A stretch of DNA of 64,000 bases from Paenibacillus sedimenti (GCF_014534655.1 NZ_JACVVD010000004.1:517366-581365), one strand, 5' to 3'; positions 47,317 through 56,094 are shown, numbered from the stretch's first letter. Numbers and translations: made by a program. The notes: generated by a model from the letters alone, not told the origin.

Positions 47317-48653
47317 TGAAGTTCACCTGCCAATCCCTTTGCTTTGAGTTCTTCTTCCGGCGTATAGTTATTAAACATTTTGGTTAGAACCCGCAAACAG
47401 GTAATCCCGAGAACTGCATATAACGCAAAGAAAACAATGAATAGTACGTCAACATGCTCAGAAGTCGTAGCCCCCTGATGTGTTTTCATGTACCCTCGTA
47501 AAATCCATGGTTGCCGGCCTACTTCCGTATATATCCAACCATACTCGATGGCAAACATAGCTAAGGGTCCTCCAATAACAATAGCCCCAAGTAAGAGCCT
47601 ATTATAGGGGTCTCCTCTACGAAACCAGAAAGCAAGAATAAACAATAAGGGAATTATCGTTAGGTACCCGCCAATGCCGACCATCGCATCAAAGGTATAG
47701 TGAATCCATAATGGGGGAATTTCATCCGCCGGAAAATCATTAAGTCCGATCACTTCTGAGCCGGGATTGCCATGGGCTAACACACTTAAAGCAAATGGAA
47801 TTCTTAATCCGTACTTAATCTCGCGGTTTTCAGTTAAAATCCCGCCAACAACCAATGGCGCATGTGTCGCGGTTTCAAAATGCCACTCCCCTGCAGCCAG
47901 TTTCTCCGGCTGGTATTTCGCCAAATATTTTCCGGACAAGTCACCGATTAAGAAGGTTGCAATGGCAAATACCAATGAGGCAAAAAGAGTCATGTTTAAC
48001 ACTTTCTTATAATAAACGTGACTCTTTCCTTTCAGCAGAGCAAAGGCTGCAATTGAAGCAAAAATAAAAGCTGAGGTCAGATACGCCGACGTCAGTACAT
48101 GTGAGACTTTCGTTGGGCTTGCCGGAGTAAACATAGCCTTCAGAGGGTCAACATTGCCGATAATCCCATCCACAAATTCAAAACCTTGGGGCGCATTCAT
48201 AAAGGAATTGACCAGGGTTATAAAAAGCGCAGAACATGATGCTCCAATCACGACCGGTATGATAAATAGAAAATGAATCTTAGGTTTAAATCGATCCCAT
48301 GTGTACATGTAGATGCCAAGAAAAATAGCCTCAAAGAAAAAAGCGAAAATCTCCAAAAACATAGGCAAACCTATGGCATGCCCGGCTATCCGCATGAAAT
48401 TCGGCCAAAGCAAATTTATTTGAAGACCTAGCGCTGTCCCCGAGACGACGCCGACAGCCACTGTAATGACATATCCGCGAGTCCACCTGCGAGCCATCAA
48501 TGTGTAATGAGGATCATTTCGTTTAATCCCCATCCACTCTGCTAAAGCAATTAGTACTGGAATTCCGACACCGATGGTCGCGAATATAATATGAAATACA
48601 AAAGTCAAAGTCATAAGAGCACGGCTGTATATAACCGGATCGTATTCAAGCAT
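47313..48653 (-). CDS. cydA: Cytochrome bd oxidase subunit I
   Basis: The ATG at 48653 follows GAGGGGATG and yields 446 residues beginning MLEYDPVIYSRALM, the normal CydA start; an upstream ATG at 48758 would add 35 unlike residues. His21 fits the high-spin heme ligand. A His in SHVLTSAYL and a Met in FDAMVGIGG fit the heme b558 ligands. GRQPW near the C-terminus corresponds to the conserved GRQPW block. The Q-loop is of the short type common in Firmicutes. No cydCD genes are seen nearby. Confidence 0.93.
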   Translation of the reverse strand: MLEYDPVIYSRALMTLTFVFHIIFATIGVGIPVLIALAEWMGIKRNDPHYTLMARRWTRGYVITVAVGVVSGTALGLQINLLWPNFMRIAGHAIGLPMFLEIFAFFFEAIFLGIYMYTWDRFKPKIHFLFIIPVVIGASCSALFITLVNSFMNAPQGFEFVDGIIGNVDPLKAMFTPASPTKVSHVLTSAYLTSAFIFASIAAFALLKGKSHVYYKKVLNMTLFASLVFAIATFLIGDLSGKYLAKYQPEKLAAGEWHFETATHAPLVVGGILTENREIKYGLRIPFALSVLAHGNPGSEVIGLNDFPADEIPPLWIHYTFDAMVGIGGYLTIIPLLFILAFWFRRGDPYNRLLLGAIVIGGPLAMFAIEYGWIYTEVGRQPWILRGYMKTHQGATTSEHVDVLFIVFFALYAVLGITCLRVLTKMFNNYTPEEELKAKGLAGELH

Positions 48654-48697
48654 ACTTTCAACATCCCCTCGATGTATAAATTGGAATGAATCGGATT

Positions 48698-48799
48698 TTA
48701 TCCTGTAAGCAGTTGACGTGAGATGGATAAAAGTAAAATACCGGCGATTATTAAGCAAAGAATGATCAGGTTCTTTTCATGCTTTTGATAACGTTCCAT
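48698..48799 (-). CDS. 33-residue membrane protein ahead of cydA
   Basis: A 33-codon frame starts at ATG 48799 with GAAGGAGCAAATC directly before it and stops 44 bases before cydA. The peptide begins MERYQKHEKN, has one hydrophobic helix at about 11-28 and ends RQLLTG. It lies on the cyd transcript. I do not recognise it. It could be a further small oxidase subunit or an assembly factor. The RBS and operon position support it as a real gene. Confidence 0.6.
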   Translation of the reverse strand: MERYQKHEKNLIILCLIIAGILLLSISRQLLTG

Positions 48800-48831
48800 G
48801 ATTTGCTCCTTCATAGATTGGATTCAGTTAT

Positions 48832-48859
48832 TATTTACCACTTGGAAAAATACATACAA
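48832..48859 (-). promoter_or_regulatory. Candidate promoter of the cyd operon
   Basis: On the minus strand TTGTAT (48859-48854) and TAAATA (48837-48832) are separated by 16 bases, a few dozen bases upstream of the 33-codon frame. I see no convincing Rex or Fnr palindrome in this short gap. Confidence 0.45.
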
Positions 48860-48939
48860 CTTTAAAAATTTTTAGTATTCGTTTCTTAGAAACAGGCAAA
48901 CTACTTAATGAAGCCATTTTCATTATGGAGGAGAAAAAA

Positions 48940-49125
48940 ATGAAATGTAATGTTGGAAAAACGGAGCAAGCAATAAGAATTACCATGGGATCTGCAATTA
49001 TCCTAGCTGGACTATACTACAAAAAATGGTGGGGGATAATTGGAATAGCGCCAATTATTACGGGTACTACCCGTTATTGTCCAATGAATGAATTCTTGAA
49101 AATATCGAATTGTGAAAATAGATAA
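48940..49125 (+). CDS. DUF2892 (YgaP-like) small membrane protein
   Basis: The ATG at 48940 follows GGAGGAG and gives 61 residues. The sequence MKCNVGKTEQAIRITMG, one hydrophobic stretch, and TGTTRYCPMNEFLKIS match the DUF2892 family, which includes the membrane part of YgaP. The function is not established; some relatives are linked to sulfur or rhodanese proteins. It is transcribed away from the cyd operon. Confidence 0.85.
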   Translation: MKCNVGKTEQAIRITMGSAIILAGLYYKKWWGIIGIAPIITGTTRYCPMNEFLKISNCENR

Positions 49126-49427
49126 TGTTGACCTTTCAATCAACCTTTTGGAATTGCTGGATTCATCCTGCCGCTTTCGCACGATTTGTATCAGCCATCA
49201 TAAAAAATGATGATAAAATTCCTCACCGCCAGATCGACAACACAAATCTCCTTCTCTTGAAACACTTCTCATCATCTTAGCGATAAAACATAAAACTTCA
49301 TCGTAAGCGTGACTCGAATATAGAAACAGCGGCTGCCTTGGACAAATCCTAGACTGCCGCTGTTATATTAAACTAACGTTTCCCGTCACCTTCCGAATGC
49401 CGAACACTGTTTCCTCTTGTGATAAGA
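49126..49427. other. Non-coding region with a strong hairpin
   Basis: No gene is seen. Bases 49325-49363 form a long imperfect stem (AACAGCGGC pairing with GCCGCTGTT, extended by further pairs). It is followed by TTATATTAAACTAACG, related to the 35-base repeat at 51896 and 63128. Such hairpins near repeats are common in Paenibacillus intergenic DNA. Confidence 0.5.
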
Positions 49428-49611
49428 AAAACCTAGCCTGCGGCTAGGTCCTTGTCTAAACCCATACATTTGAGCATGGGGGAGGGAATTGGATATGGGG
49501 CTCCAACCGCTGTTGAAATTCCTGTTACTTGAATCATTCTTAGCGGTATCAACACGAATTTCAAAGGCGGGCGCTATCGCTTTTCCACCCCATATCCATT
49601 CCCTTTTTTTT
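49428..49611 (+). ncRNA. Candidate structured RNA ending in a terminator
   Basis: Three hairpins follow one another: CCTAGCC/GGCTAGG (49432-49448), CCCAT/ATGGG (49461-49480) and a long stem joining GGGAATTGGATATGGGG (49484-49500) to CCCCATATCCATTCCC (49588-49603), which is followed by eight T. The inner arms also pair through TTGAAATTC and GAATTTCAA. No reading frame explains it. It could be a small RNA gene or a transposon-derived foldback element. Confidence 0.45.
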
Positions 49612-49745
49612 GTTCTACTTTGAGCTGCCTTCCACTTCTCTTTTTCCTAACCTGTCTTCAATCCGGTATTCATATCCATGTACTCCCTTGTAGTACTCCG
49701 GATACATCTCTCGTCCGCAAGTCGATTTTAACTACTTAAAGAAGG

Positions 49746-50354
49746 TCATTTTTCTCTTTTTTTTCCGTAGTCCGACTTAGCACACTTGCAGAGGCTTTTA
49801 TATAACCACATGAGCAAATAGACTCTCCAAGTTGGCAAACTCGGACTACGGATAGTCGGGTTGGACATCATTTCGCCGCAATTGGGTGATTTCGGACTCC
49901 AGTTGGAGATGGGCACGATTTTTACGTCATCAAGATGAAAACAGCTGGATTTCCGTCTCAACAATCCGATCCTCATTAGTTTCTGGCTTAAGCAAGGAGT
50001 AATCTTCCGGTTACCCCCAAATTTATACTTTCTTATCTTTTCAACAAAGCCTATCCTTTGCGGATGGCCCTTTTCTTCATTTCCAAGTTTCATCAAGGTG
50101 TTGCGAATAGAACATAATATGCCGTTTTGGAGGCCCCGATTGTGAGGGAATTCTTCCACACCCCGGCGTAATGTTGCCTCCGCTTGCTGATAGTATCCCA
50201 GGTAACGATATATACTTCCGAGGCCAAGCAAAGCTCTCTCGAGATCAGGTCCGGACAGCCCTTGTTCGATGGCCCGTTCATAGTAAGGAATAGCCTCCTG
50301 TCCTAAACCGGAATTATCATGAGCTACGGCTGTCTGAAAGTTGATCTCAGTCAC
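49746..50354 (-). pseudogene. Broken tetratricopeptide (TPR) protein gene
   Basis: The first ~90 residues form a TPR protein (AIPYYERAIEQGL, LGSIYRYLGYYQQAEATLRRGVEEFPHNRGLQ). Afterwards the frame drifts into unlike, Cys- and Lys-rich residues up to 49746. The expected family ending, FYSQHLDETWK and a stop, is present in another frame at 50077-50111. The middle repeats are therefore lost and the two ends joined out of frame. The start is preceded by only a weak RBS. Confidence 0.7.
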
Positions 50355-50567
50355 GCATTTAAATGGCTTCAGCTAAACGATCTCGCATTATTATTCAATT
50401 CCTTTCGTGATTTGCTTCACTTCGGACACAAAAAAAGTATGAAAAAGGGGAGGAATCAGCAATTATTTAATTTCAGTAGATGTCTAGGATAATAATAAAA
50501 TGATTGAAGGATAATACATACTGTAAGGTGTATTAACTAATAAAATACAGGATGGTGTGATACTTAG

Positions 50568-50669
50568 ATGAGTACTAACGATCAAAAAGGTAAAAACAAC
50601 GCAAAAACATCAACCAGCTTTAATAAAGGTAAAACAGGGGATAACAATAGCAGCTACCCCCAAAAATAA
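50568..50669 (+). CDS. 33-residue hydrophilic reading frame with its own terminator
   Basis: A 33-codon frame begins MSTNDQKGKNNAK and ends NNSSYPQK. It is rich in Lys, Asn, Ser and Gly and has no hydrophobic part. A purine-rich AGGATGG lies about 12 bases before the ATG. A clean terminator begins 29 bases after the stop. No known family comes to mind; it may be a small disordered or spore-type protein. The preceding 200 bases (50355-50567) hold no other gene and are AT-rich. Confidence 0.45.
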   Translation: MSTNDQKGKNNAKTSTSFNKGKTGDNNSSYPQK

Positions 50670-50697
50670 ACGTTGAAAAATATCGATAAATTTGAAA

Positions 50698-50738
50698 GAA
50701 AAAACCTTGGTAATCTTTACTAAGGTTTTTTGCTTTTT
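50698..50738 (+). terminator. Intrinsic terminator after the 33-codon frame
   Basis: AAAAAACCTTGGTAA pairs with TTACTAAGGTTTTTT around a short loop, followed by GC and a second T-run. It supports transcription of the small frame upstream. Confidence 0.85.
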
Positions 50739-50855
50739 TGAAGTGATCCACTTTTATTGAGTTATTGTTCTCCGTTAAAATTAACGGTAACTCACAATAA
50801 TCTCCGTCATCTGCATCACCAGCGGTTAGTTACTAGTCTTCTTCCATCAGATGCA

Positions 50856-51809
50856 TTAGTGTCGTGTTGAATACCAGTCCAGCACTCGTAAGGCGCGGAG
50901 TGTGTTCCAACGACTAGGCTCGCCTTCCACACCTTCCATGTCGAAGTGAACTCGATCGGGGTGAGTGTTCTCGAGCGGCCATTTCCCGTTATGATCTTGT
51001 TTCTTCGCCACCAGACCGACTGCCTCGGTGACCCGATCATCGGGTTCGACACCGGCGCTGCGTAAGTAATCCAGACCCCGCAGCACGTCGTAATGCCACG
51101 TGGTCGGGAACGAAAACCGCGTCCATTTTGGATCGATCACCTCGCCGGATGAAAGAGACCTCAACATGCGACGCTCCAGAAGGTACTCTTGTGCCCGGAC
51201 GCGGGCTTCGGTCACCGCAGCAGTTTCACCCTTAGCCTTTTCGTACTCTAATAGTCCTTCCAGGACACAGATGGTGCTGTGGAACGAGGATCGTCGACTT
51301 TGAGGGGCGTCGCAATTCCAGCCTCCGTCCTTAAGTTGCTCTCCGAGGAGTCGATCGACTAGCCGATCGCTTGACTCTCCGAAGTAGGCACCCACTCCAA
51401 GGATCCAACCATTGACACAGGGCTCGGTCTCGCCGTCGAAGTAGGGCCGGCCGCCCATTTGCCGCGGCCAGGTGATGTGATCACGCACGAGGCCGATCGA
51501 TCTGCGGGCTTCCTCACCCGACGGATCCAAGCCTAGGTCCTTCAAAAGCAGCAAGGTGTAGCTCGTGCATAGCCAGTTCCGTGCGTCGGCGTCACCACCC
51601 CAGTTGCCCTCGGAAGATTGCAGGCCGAGGACCCGGGCACCCCAACCTTCCGAGGCAATCCGCGACCGCTCTGTGGCAACATAGTCATCGGGCTCTTTGG
51701 TTAGGTCACGCATCACCTGCCAACGGATCGCTGGGTCCGCGTCAAGCAGCCACTCTAATACTGATTTCTTTGGCTTCGGGATTTGCCATTCGGGGTTTTT
51801 TGTAGTCAT
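50856..51809 (-). CDS. Squalene-cyclase/prenyltransferase-type alpha/alpha toroid protein
   Basis: The 317-residue protein carries repeated QW-like motifs (LQSSEGNWGGD, EQLKDGGWNCD, KKQDHNGKWPLE) and YFDGETEPCVNGW, as in terpenoid-cyclase/prenyltransferase-fold proteins often labelled squalene cyclase. It is far shorter than true squalene-hopene cyclases and lacks a DXDD acid motif, so I do not assign that reaction. The RBS is GTGAGGAGTAACC. Its GC-rich codons (GTC, CGG, GAG) differ from neighbours, and similar proteins are typical of Actinobacteria. Horizontal transfer is likely. Confidence 0.75.
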   Translation of the reverse strand: MTTKNPEWQIPKPKKSVLEWLLDADPAIRWQVMRDLTKEPDDYVATERSRIASEGWGARVLGLQSSEGNWGGDADARNWLCTSYTLLLLKDLGLDPSGEEARRSIGLVRDHITWPRQMGGRPYFDGETEPCVNGWILGVGAYFGESSDRLVDRLLGEQLKDGGWNCDAPQSRRSSFHSTICVLEGLLEYEKAKGETAAVTEARVRAQEYLLERRMLRSLSSGEVIDPKWTRFSFPTTWHYDVLRGLDYLRSAGVEPDDRVTEAVGLVAKKQDHNGKWPLENTHPDRVHFDMEGVEGEPSRWNTLRALRVLDWYSTRH

Positions 51810-51895
51810 CTAATGGTTACTCCTCACTTTGGTCAAGTTCATACTACGTACCCTCCTTGGCTGTTTTCGACCATCGGTAAATATTTACATATATT

Positions 51896-51930
51896 TATAT
51901 TCGCGAAGTGATTAAACTATCCTGCCCGTT
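51896..51930. repeat. 35-bp dispersed repeat, copy 1
   Basis: The block from TATATTCGCGA to CCTGCCCGTT is repeated at 63128-63162 with three mismatches. Related, shorter versions occur at about 49366-49390 and 63000-63030. It is probably an end of an old mobile element or a species-specific intergenic repeat. Confidence 0.75.
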
Positions 51931-51961
51931 CTTAATTACACATCCCAGAACTAAACCTGGT

Positions 51962-52243
51962 TTACTTATTTAGAATTACATGGTTTGAATAGTCTGGGGA
52001 TACCCATTTATATATCAACTTGTCCCCCTGCTGGTGACGGTATATCCCGTTTGAACTTGCAAGATTGAAATGGTGAGTTGCGGAGGAATACTCGTCCAAT
52101 CTATCGGAGGAATGAATCATATAGTGAATAAGATGATTCATTAGTCGAATTGCCCAGACCGGAATGTTTTCAAGATAGCGGCGATATTCACCATACTTTT
52201 GATTTTCTGAGATTTTCTTTGGAAGAATTGAAGGATGCGGCTG
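51962..52243 (-). pseudogene. Remnant of an unidentified gene (93 open codons without a proper start)
   Basis: On the minus strand one frame is open from 52243 to a TAA at 51962 and reads as protein-like sequence (KYGEYRRYLENIPVWAIRLM, THHFNLASSNGIYRHQQGD). The first ATG inside it has no RBS, and a stop lies just upstream, so the 5' part appears lost. I cannot assign a family. Confidence 0.35.
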
Positions 52244-52276
52244 TTATTGGCGGAAAATGAAATAGACGCAAAATGA

Positions 52277-52325
52277 AAAGAGGGTGTCCCTCAGCCATTA
52301 TTATGGCTTTTGGGACAGCCTCTTA
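52277..52325 (-). terminator. Terminator after the binding-protein gene of the fourth importer
   Basis: On the minus strand GAGGCTGTCCC pairs with GGGACACCCTC, and AGCCAT/ATGGCT forms an inner stem, followed by TTTTCATTTT. It lies 12 bases past the stop codon at 52337. Confidence 0.85.
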
Positions 52326-52336
52326 CAGTCAATCGC

Positions 52337-53869
52337 TTACTTCGCGTAACCAAGCTCCTTCAATTGCATATCACCTTGCTCCAGAAGCTTTTTGTAGTTG
52401 AACTTCGTCTCAAGCGTGTTCAGAAACTTGTCGTAGTCGGCGATCGGCGTTTTACCTATATAGAACTTCAGCAACTCCTCCTGCACATAACGATTGGCGT
52501 CTGCTGCATTGTAACCGTTCGGCGTATCGACATTCGGGCCGTAGTTCTTGATCTCCGGGAACTTCGCAGTCTCTTGAATATAGGTCGCTTGATTCGGAAA
52601 CTTTGTCGACAAATATTCCATCTCCGGGCGCCCCGTAATCTGATACAGCCAAGTATAGTTGGCTTCGCCGGCCTTCTCGGTCAGCTTCGCCTTGCCGCCT
52701 TCGAGCTTGAAGTGCACGTCCTGCACCCCATACTGCACGAGGTTCAACCCTTCGCCTTCGGACACATAGTTCAGCAGCTCAAAGATGCGGCTCAGCTTGT
52801 CTTTATCCTTCTCCAGGCTCTTCGGAATCGCGATGTAACCGTTCGGTCCGATATTGGCCGTGCGCACCGCCTTGGCGCCTTGCAGCGGCGGAAGAATGAC
52901 CCATTCCGCTTTCGGGTTCGCCGTCTTCCAGGTCTTCACCTGATCGTCCTTCATTATGCTGGCCCATTGATCGAAAAAGATACCGGCCTGACCCTTGAAT
53001 GCCTTGTCTTGCGCAGTTGTCACTTTCGCGCTCGTGAATTCCGGTTCGAATACGCCCGGCGTTGCCACGAACTTGTTGATCGTCTCAAGCGCTTGTTTCA
53101 TATCCGGGTCATACAAGCTGTTGATCATCTTGTCGCCTTTGTTGTAGAAAGCCCCCGGCAGGCCGACACCGTAATAGCCGTACATCGGCGCCATGACATT
53201 GGCGAAATCGCCGACTAGGCCGAACGTATCCTTCTTGCCGTTTCCGTCCGGATCTTTCTCTGCGAACGCTTTCGCCGTTTCGTACAGCTCATCCATCGTC
53301 GTCGGCATCTTCATCCCGAGCTTGTCGAGCCAGTCCTTGCGGATCCAGTACGTATAAGGGACAAAACTCGGCGTTCTGGAGAAGCCGTACGTCTTGCCAT
53401 TCACCTTCGCCTTGGTGAAGCCGTCGTCCCCGATCAGCTTCTTCACGCCGCTCAACTGTCCCATGTAGCTCTCCAGATCCAGAAGCAGGCCATTCTTCGC
53501 GAGCTGCTGATACAGCGCTTTGTTCTTAATCTCCATGAGATCTGGCAAATTATTCGAAGCGGCCAGCACATTCAGCTTATTATCCATGTCCGGCCCGTTC
53601 GCGATCAAATTCAGCTTGAAATCCACGTTCAGCTTACTGTCGATCTGCTTCTTGACGAAGTCGTCGGCCGGGATGGACGAGGAGCCGCCTTCCTTCAACA
53701 TTTCGATCGTAAACTTAGCCGCCGATTTCGCTGCCTGCGGGGAGGACGAGCCTCCAGCGGCCGGTGAAGTGCCGGTTTCCTTGCTGCCGCCTCCGCTGCA
53801 GCCGGCCAGTACAGTGACGCTGAAGAGCGATACGGCAAGAGTGCTTTGCATCCATTTTAACTTTTGCAT
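52337..53869 (-). CDS. Sugar ABC transporter substrate-binding lipoprotein (LplA-like)
   Basis: The 510-residue lipoprotein has lipobox VLAGC (Cys24) and a Gly/Ser/Ala linker. The fold is like the binding protein at 8065-9678, with WIRKDWLDKLGMKMPTTMDELYETA and DPDGNGKKDTFGL. It is the last gene of a permease-permease-binding protein operon and is followed by a terminator. No glycosidase accompanies this importer, so its substrate cannot be guessed beyond an oligosaccharide. Confidence 0.88.
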   Translation of the reverse strand: MQKLKWMQSTLAVSLFSVTVLAGCSGGGSKETGTSPAAGGSSSPQAAKSAAKFTIEMLKEGGSSSIPADDFVKKQIDSKLNVDFKLNLIANGPDMDNKLNVLAASNNLPDLMEIKNKALYQQLAKNGLLLDLESYMGQLSGVKKLIGDDGFTKAKVNGKTYGFSRTPSFVPYTYWIRKDWLDKLGMKMPTTMDELYETAKAFAEKDPDGNGKKDTFGLVGDFANVMAPMYGYYGVGLPGAFYNKGDKMINSLYDPDMKQALETINKFVATPGVFEPEFTSAKVTTAQDKAFKGQAGIFFDQWASIMKDDQVKTWKTANPKAEWVILPPLQGAKAVRTANIGPNGYIAIPKSLEKDKDKLSRIFELLNYVSEGEGLNLVQYGVQDVHFKLEGGKAKLTEKAGEANYTWLYQITGRPEMEYLSTKFPNQATYIQETAKFPEIKNYGPNVDTPNGYNAADANRYVQEELLKFYIGKTPIADYDKFLNTLETKFNYKKLLEQGDMQLKELGYAK

Positions 53870-53959
53870 GTTCAGATCCCTCTTTTCGAGTGAATAGTAG
53901 AATGCTTATATGTTTAAAACCAGCCGGCCGGAGCCAAGAACTGGGTCGGCCTGAGTAGA

Positions 53960-54820
53960 TCAACCTTTGATCGCACCGATCAGCATTCCCTTCGTGAAGT
54001 GCTTCTGGATGAACGGGTAGACCGCGATGACAGGGGCGCTTGCGATGACGACGGCCGCCATCTGCAGCGTGGGCGTCGGTAGTGTCTCTTCCGCATTGAT
54101 ATTCTCGTTCTGCGTAGCCTGCAAAATTTCCCGGACGATGACCTGCAGCGGCTGGAGGTCCCGGTCCTGAACATACATAATGGCCTGAAAGAACTCGTTC
54201 CAATGACCGACCACATAGAACAATCCGACGGTAAGCATGGCCGGAATCGACAGCGGCACCGCAATCTGCACCAAGACCCGCCATTCGCTGGCACCGTCAA
54301 TCCTGGCTGATTCAAACAACTCTTGAGGCAGCCCTTCCATGAACGTCTTGATGATGAGTAAATTGAACGTCCATACCGCCGAAGGCACAATCATCGCCCA
54401 GATCGTATCGAGAAGGCCGGTCGTCTGAACCGCGAAGTAGGTAGGGATCAAGCCCCCGTTGAACATCATCGTAAATACGATCAAGAACAGGATGACGCTT
54501 CGTCCCCGCAGGTTCCGCCTGCTGAGCGGATACGCGAGAAGTACGGTCAGAATCATATTGACCAGCGTGCCTAGGACGGTAATCGTAACGTTAACCATGA
54601 ACGCCTTCGGCATTGCCGGCTTGCTGAACAAATAATCGTAAGCGAACAACGTAATCTCCTTCGGCAGCAGCACGAAGCCGCCGTTCTTAATCACGACTTC
54701 GTATGGGGTGAGCGACATGCTGAGCACGAATAGTAAAGGGAAGACAGCAGCGACGCCTGCAAGCGCCAGCAAGATGATAATGACCATCTCGAAGATAACG
54801 TCTTGACGGCTTCTTACCAT
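53960..54820 (-). CDS. Carbohydrate ABC transporter permease (LplC/YtcP-like)
   Basis: The ATG at 54820 follows GGGGGGAGAACAT and gives 286 residues starting MVRSRQDVIFEM. The longer open frame upstream overlaps the previous permease and is not family-like. Six helices, the loop LFESARIDGASEWRVLVQIAVPL and the end GMLIGAIKG identify it. It overlaps the previous permease gene by 7 bases. Confidence 0.9.
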   Translation of the reverse strand: MVRSRQDVIFEMVIIILLALAGVAAVFPLLFVLSMSLTPYEVVIKNGGFVLLPKEITLFAYDYLFSKPAMPKAFMVNVTITVLGTLVNMILTVLLAYPLSRRNLRGRSVILFLIVFTMMFNGGLIPTYFAVQTTGLLDTIWAMIVPSAVWTFNLLIIKTFMEGLPQELFESARIDGASEWRVLVQIAVPLSIPAMLTVGLFYVVGHWNEFFQAIMYVQDRDLQPLQVIVREILQATQNENINAEETLPTPTLQMAAVVIASAPVIAVYPFIQKHFTKGMLIGAIKG

Positions 54821-55782
54821 ATGTTCTCCCCCCACTTCTTCGCAAGCTGGTTGGAGCCGATCACCAGCACGAGTCCGATCAGCGATTTGAACAGGCCGAC
54901 CGCCGCCGCGAGACTGAAATTCATCTGCTCCAGACCGGTGCGGAATACCCACGTATCGATAATATCGGCGACCGGATACACCTTCACGCTGTACATGATG
55001 TAGATCTGCTCGAAGCCTGCGTCAAGAATATGGCCCAGCTTCAGAATAAGCAGAAGGATAATAACGCTTCGTATACCCGGCAACGTAATATGCCAAATGA
55101 CCCGGAACCGGCCGGCGCCGTCCACCTTGGCGGCCTCGAACAGCGACGCATCGATCGAAGACATGGCTGCCAGATAGATAATTGCTCCCCAGCCGATATC
55201 TTTCCAGATGTCGCTGCCGATCAGCACCGCACGGAACCATTCCGTAGACGTCAGGAAGGGGATGGAGTTCATCCCGGCTTCCTTGATCCACTTGTTCACT
55301 ACACCGGACGATTCGGAGAAGAAAGCCAGCGCAATTCCATATATAATGACCCAGGATAAAAAATGCGGCATATAGCTTAACGTCTGAATGAAGCTCTTGA
55401 ACCGCTTGAAGCGGCATTCGTACAGCAAGAGCGCCATGACGATCGGCGGAATCGTGCCGAATACGATCTTGTATAAGCTAATGACGAATGTGTTGCTCAT
55501 CAACTGGGTAAAGTAGGGGGACTCGACAAACTGCTGAAAATATTTGTACCATGGATCCGCCCAAGAGCTTCCCAGAAGCCCTGCCCCGAAGTTGTAATCC
55601 TTGAACGCGATCAAGATGCCGTACATCGGATAATATTTGTACACGGCGTAGAAGGCCAGTCCTGGCAGCATCATGATATACAGCGCTTTCATCGACCAAA
55701 TGGATTTCCACAACCCGGAGGTCCTCGTCCGGCGCTTGTACGCCACAAGTCCGCCCGAAGCCGCGGCTGTCCGTTCTCTCAT
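54814..55782 (-). CDS. Carbohydrate ABC transporter permease (LplB-like)
   Basis: The ATG at 55782 follows AGGAAGGTGGTG and gives 322 residues; a GTG four codons upstream is an alternative. Six membrane helices and the loop FEAAKVDGAGRFRVIWHITLPGI are clear. It is the first gene of the importer operon. The upstream gap (55783-56094) holds the terminator of the regulator gene and a possible -10 TATAGT near 55850 for this operon. Confidence 0.9.
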   Translation of the reverse strand: MRERTAAASGGLVAYKRRTRTSGLWKSIWSMKALYIMMLPGLAFYAVYKYYPMYGILIAFKDYNFGAGLLGSSWADPWYKYFQQFVESPYFTQLMSNTFVISLYKIVFGTIPPIVMALLLYECRFKRFKSFIQTLSYMPHFLSWVIIYGIALAFFSESSGVVNKWIKEAGMNSIPFLTSTEWFRAVLIGSDIWKDIGWGAIIYLAAMSSIDASLFEAAKVDGAGRFRVIWHITLPGIRSVIILLLILKLGHILDAGFEQIYIMYSVKVYPVADIIDTWVFRTGLEQMNFSLAAAVGLFKSLIGLVLVIGSNQLAKKWGENIW

Positions 55783-55960
55783 TCCGATCACCACCTTCCT
55801 CTTCCAGTTCCCACGCTAGGATGTTTCAGACTTCTTGCTTCCACTATACCAAGACTAAGAGTGTCGGATAATGAAGAGGTTTCGCAAAAAAACTGAACGA
55901 TTTTGAGTTTCTGCATAAGGAGAAGATTCTTAATCGGAATGGTGGATTGGCCAAATCCAG

Positions 55961-55997
55961 TAGAAATAAAAGAGTGCAAGGAGCATGCTCCCTGCAC
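55961..55997 (-). terminator. Terminator after the response-regulator gene
   Basis: On the minus strand GTGCAGGGAGCATGCTCCTTGCAC is nearly fully self-complementary and is followed by TCTTTTATTT. It lies about 100 bases past the regulator stop and separates sensor genes from the importer operon. Confidence 0.8.
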
Positions 55998-56094
55998 CTG
56001 GTTTCTCACCGTAAGTCAAGTACGATCTGGAAGTCAATCATCGGCCAATTTCACGCTGCGCAGTTACGGTACGTTTAACCCGAATAATCGACCA

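Noticed and set aside
49615..49707. 30-codon minus-strand frame beginning MYPEYYKG
   Set aside because: The sequence looks protein-like, but the RBS is weak, an in-frame stop lies just upstream and there is no operon context; it was not strong enough to call.
52310..53218. Plus-strand frame of 302 codons opposite a binding-protein gene
   Set aside because: The minus-strand lipoprotein with a lipobox, RBS and terminator explains the region; the antisense frame overlaps the terminator.
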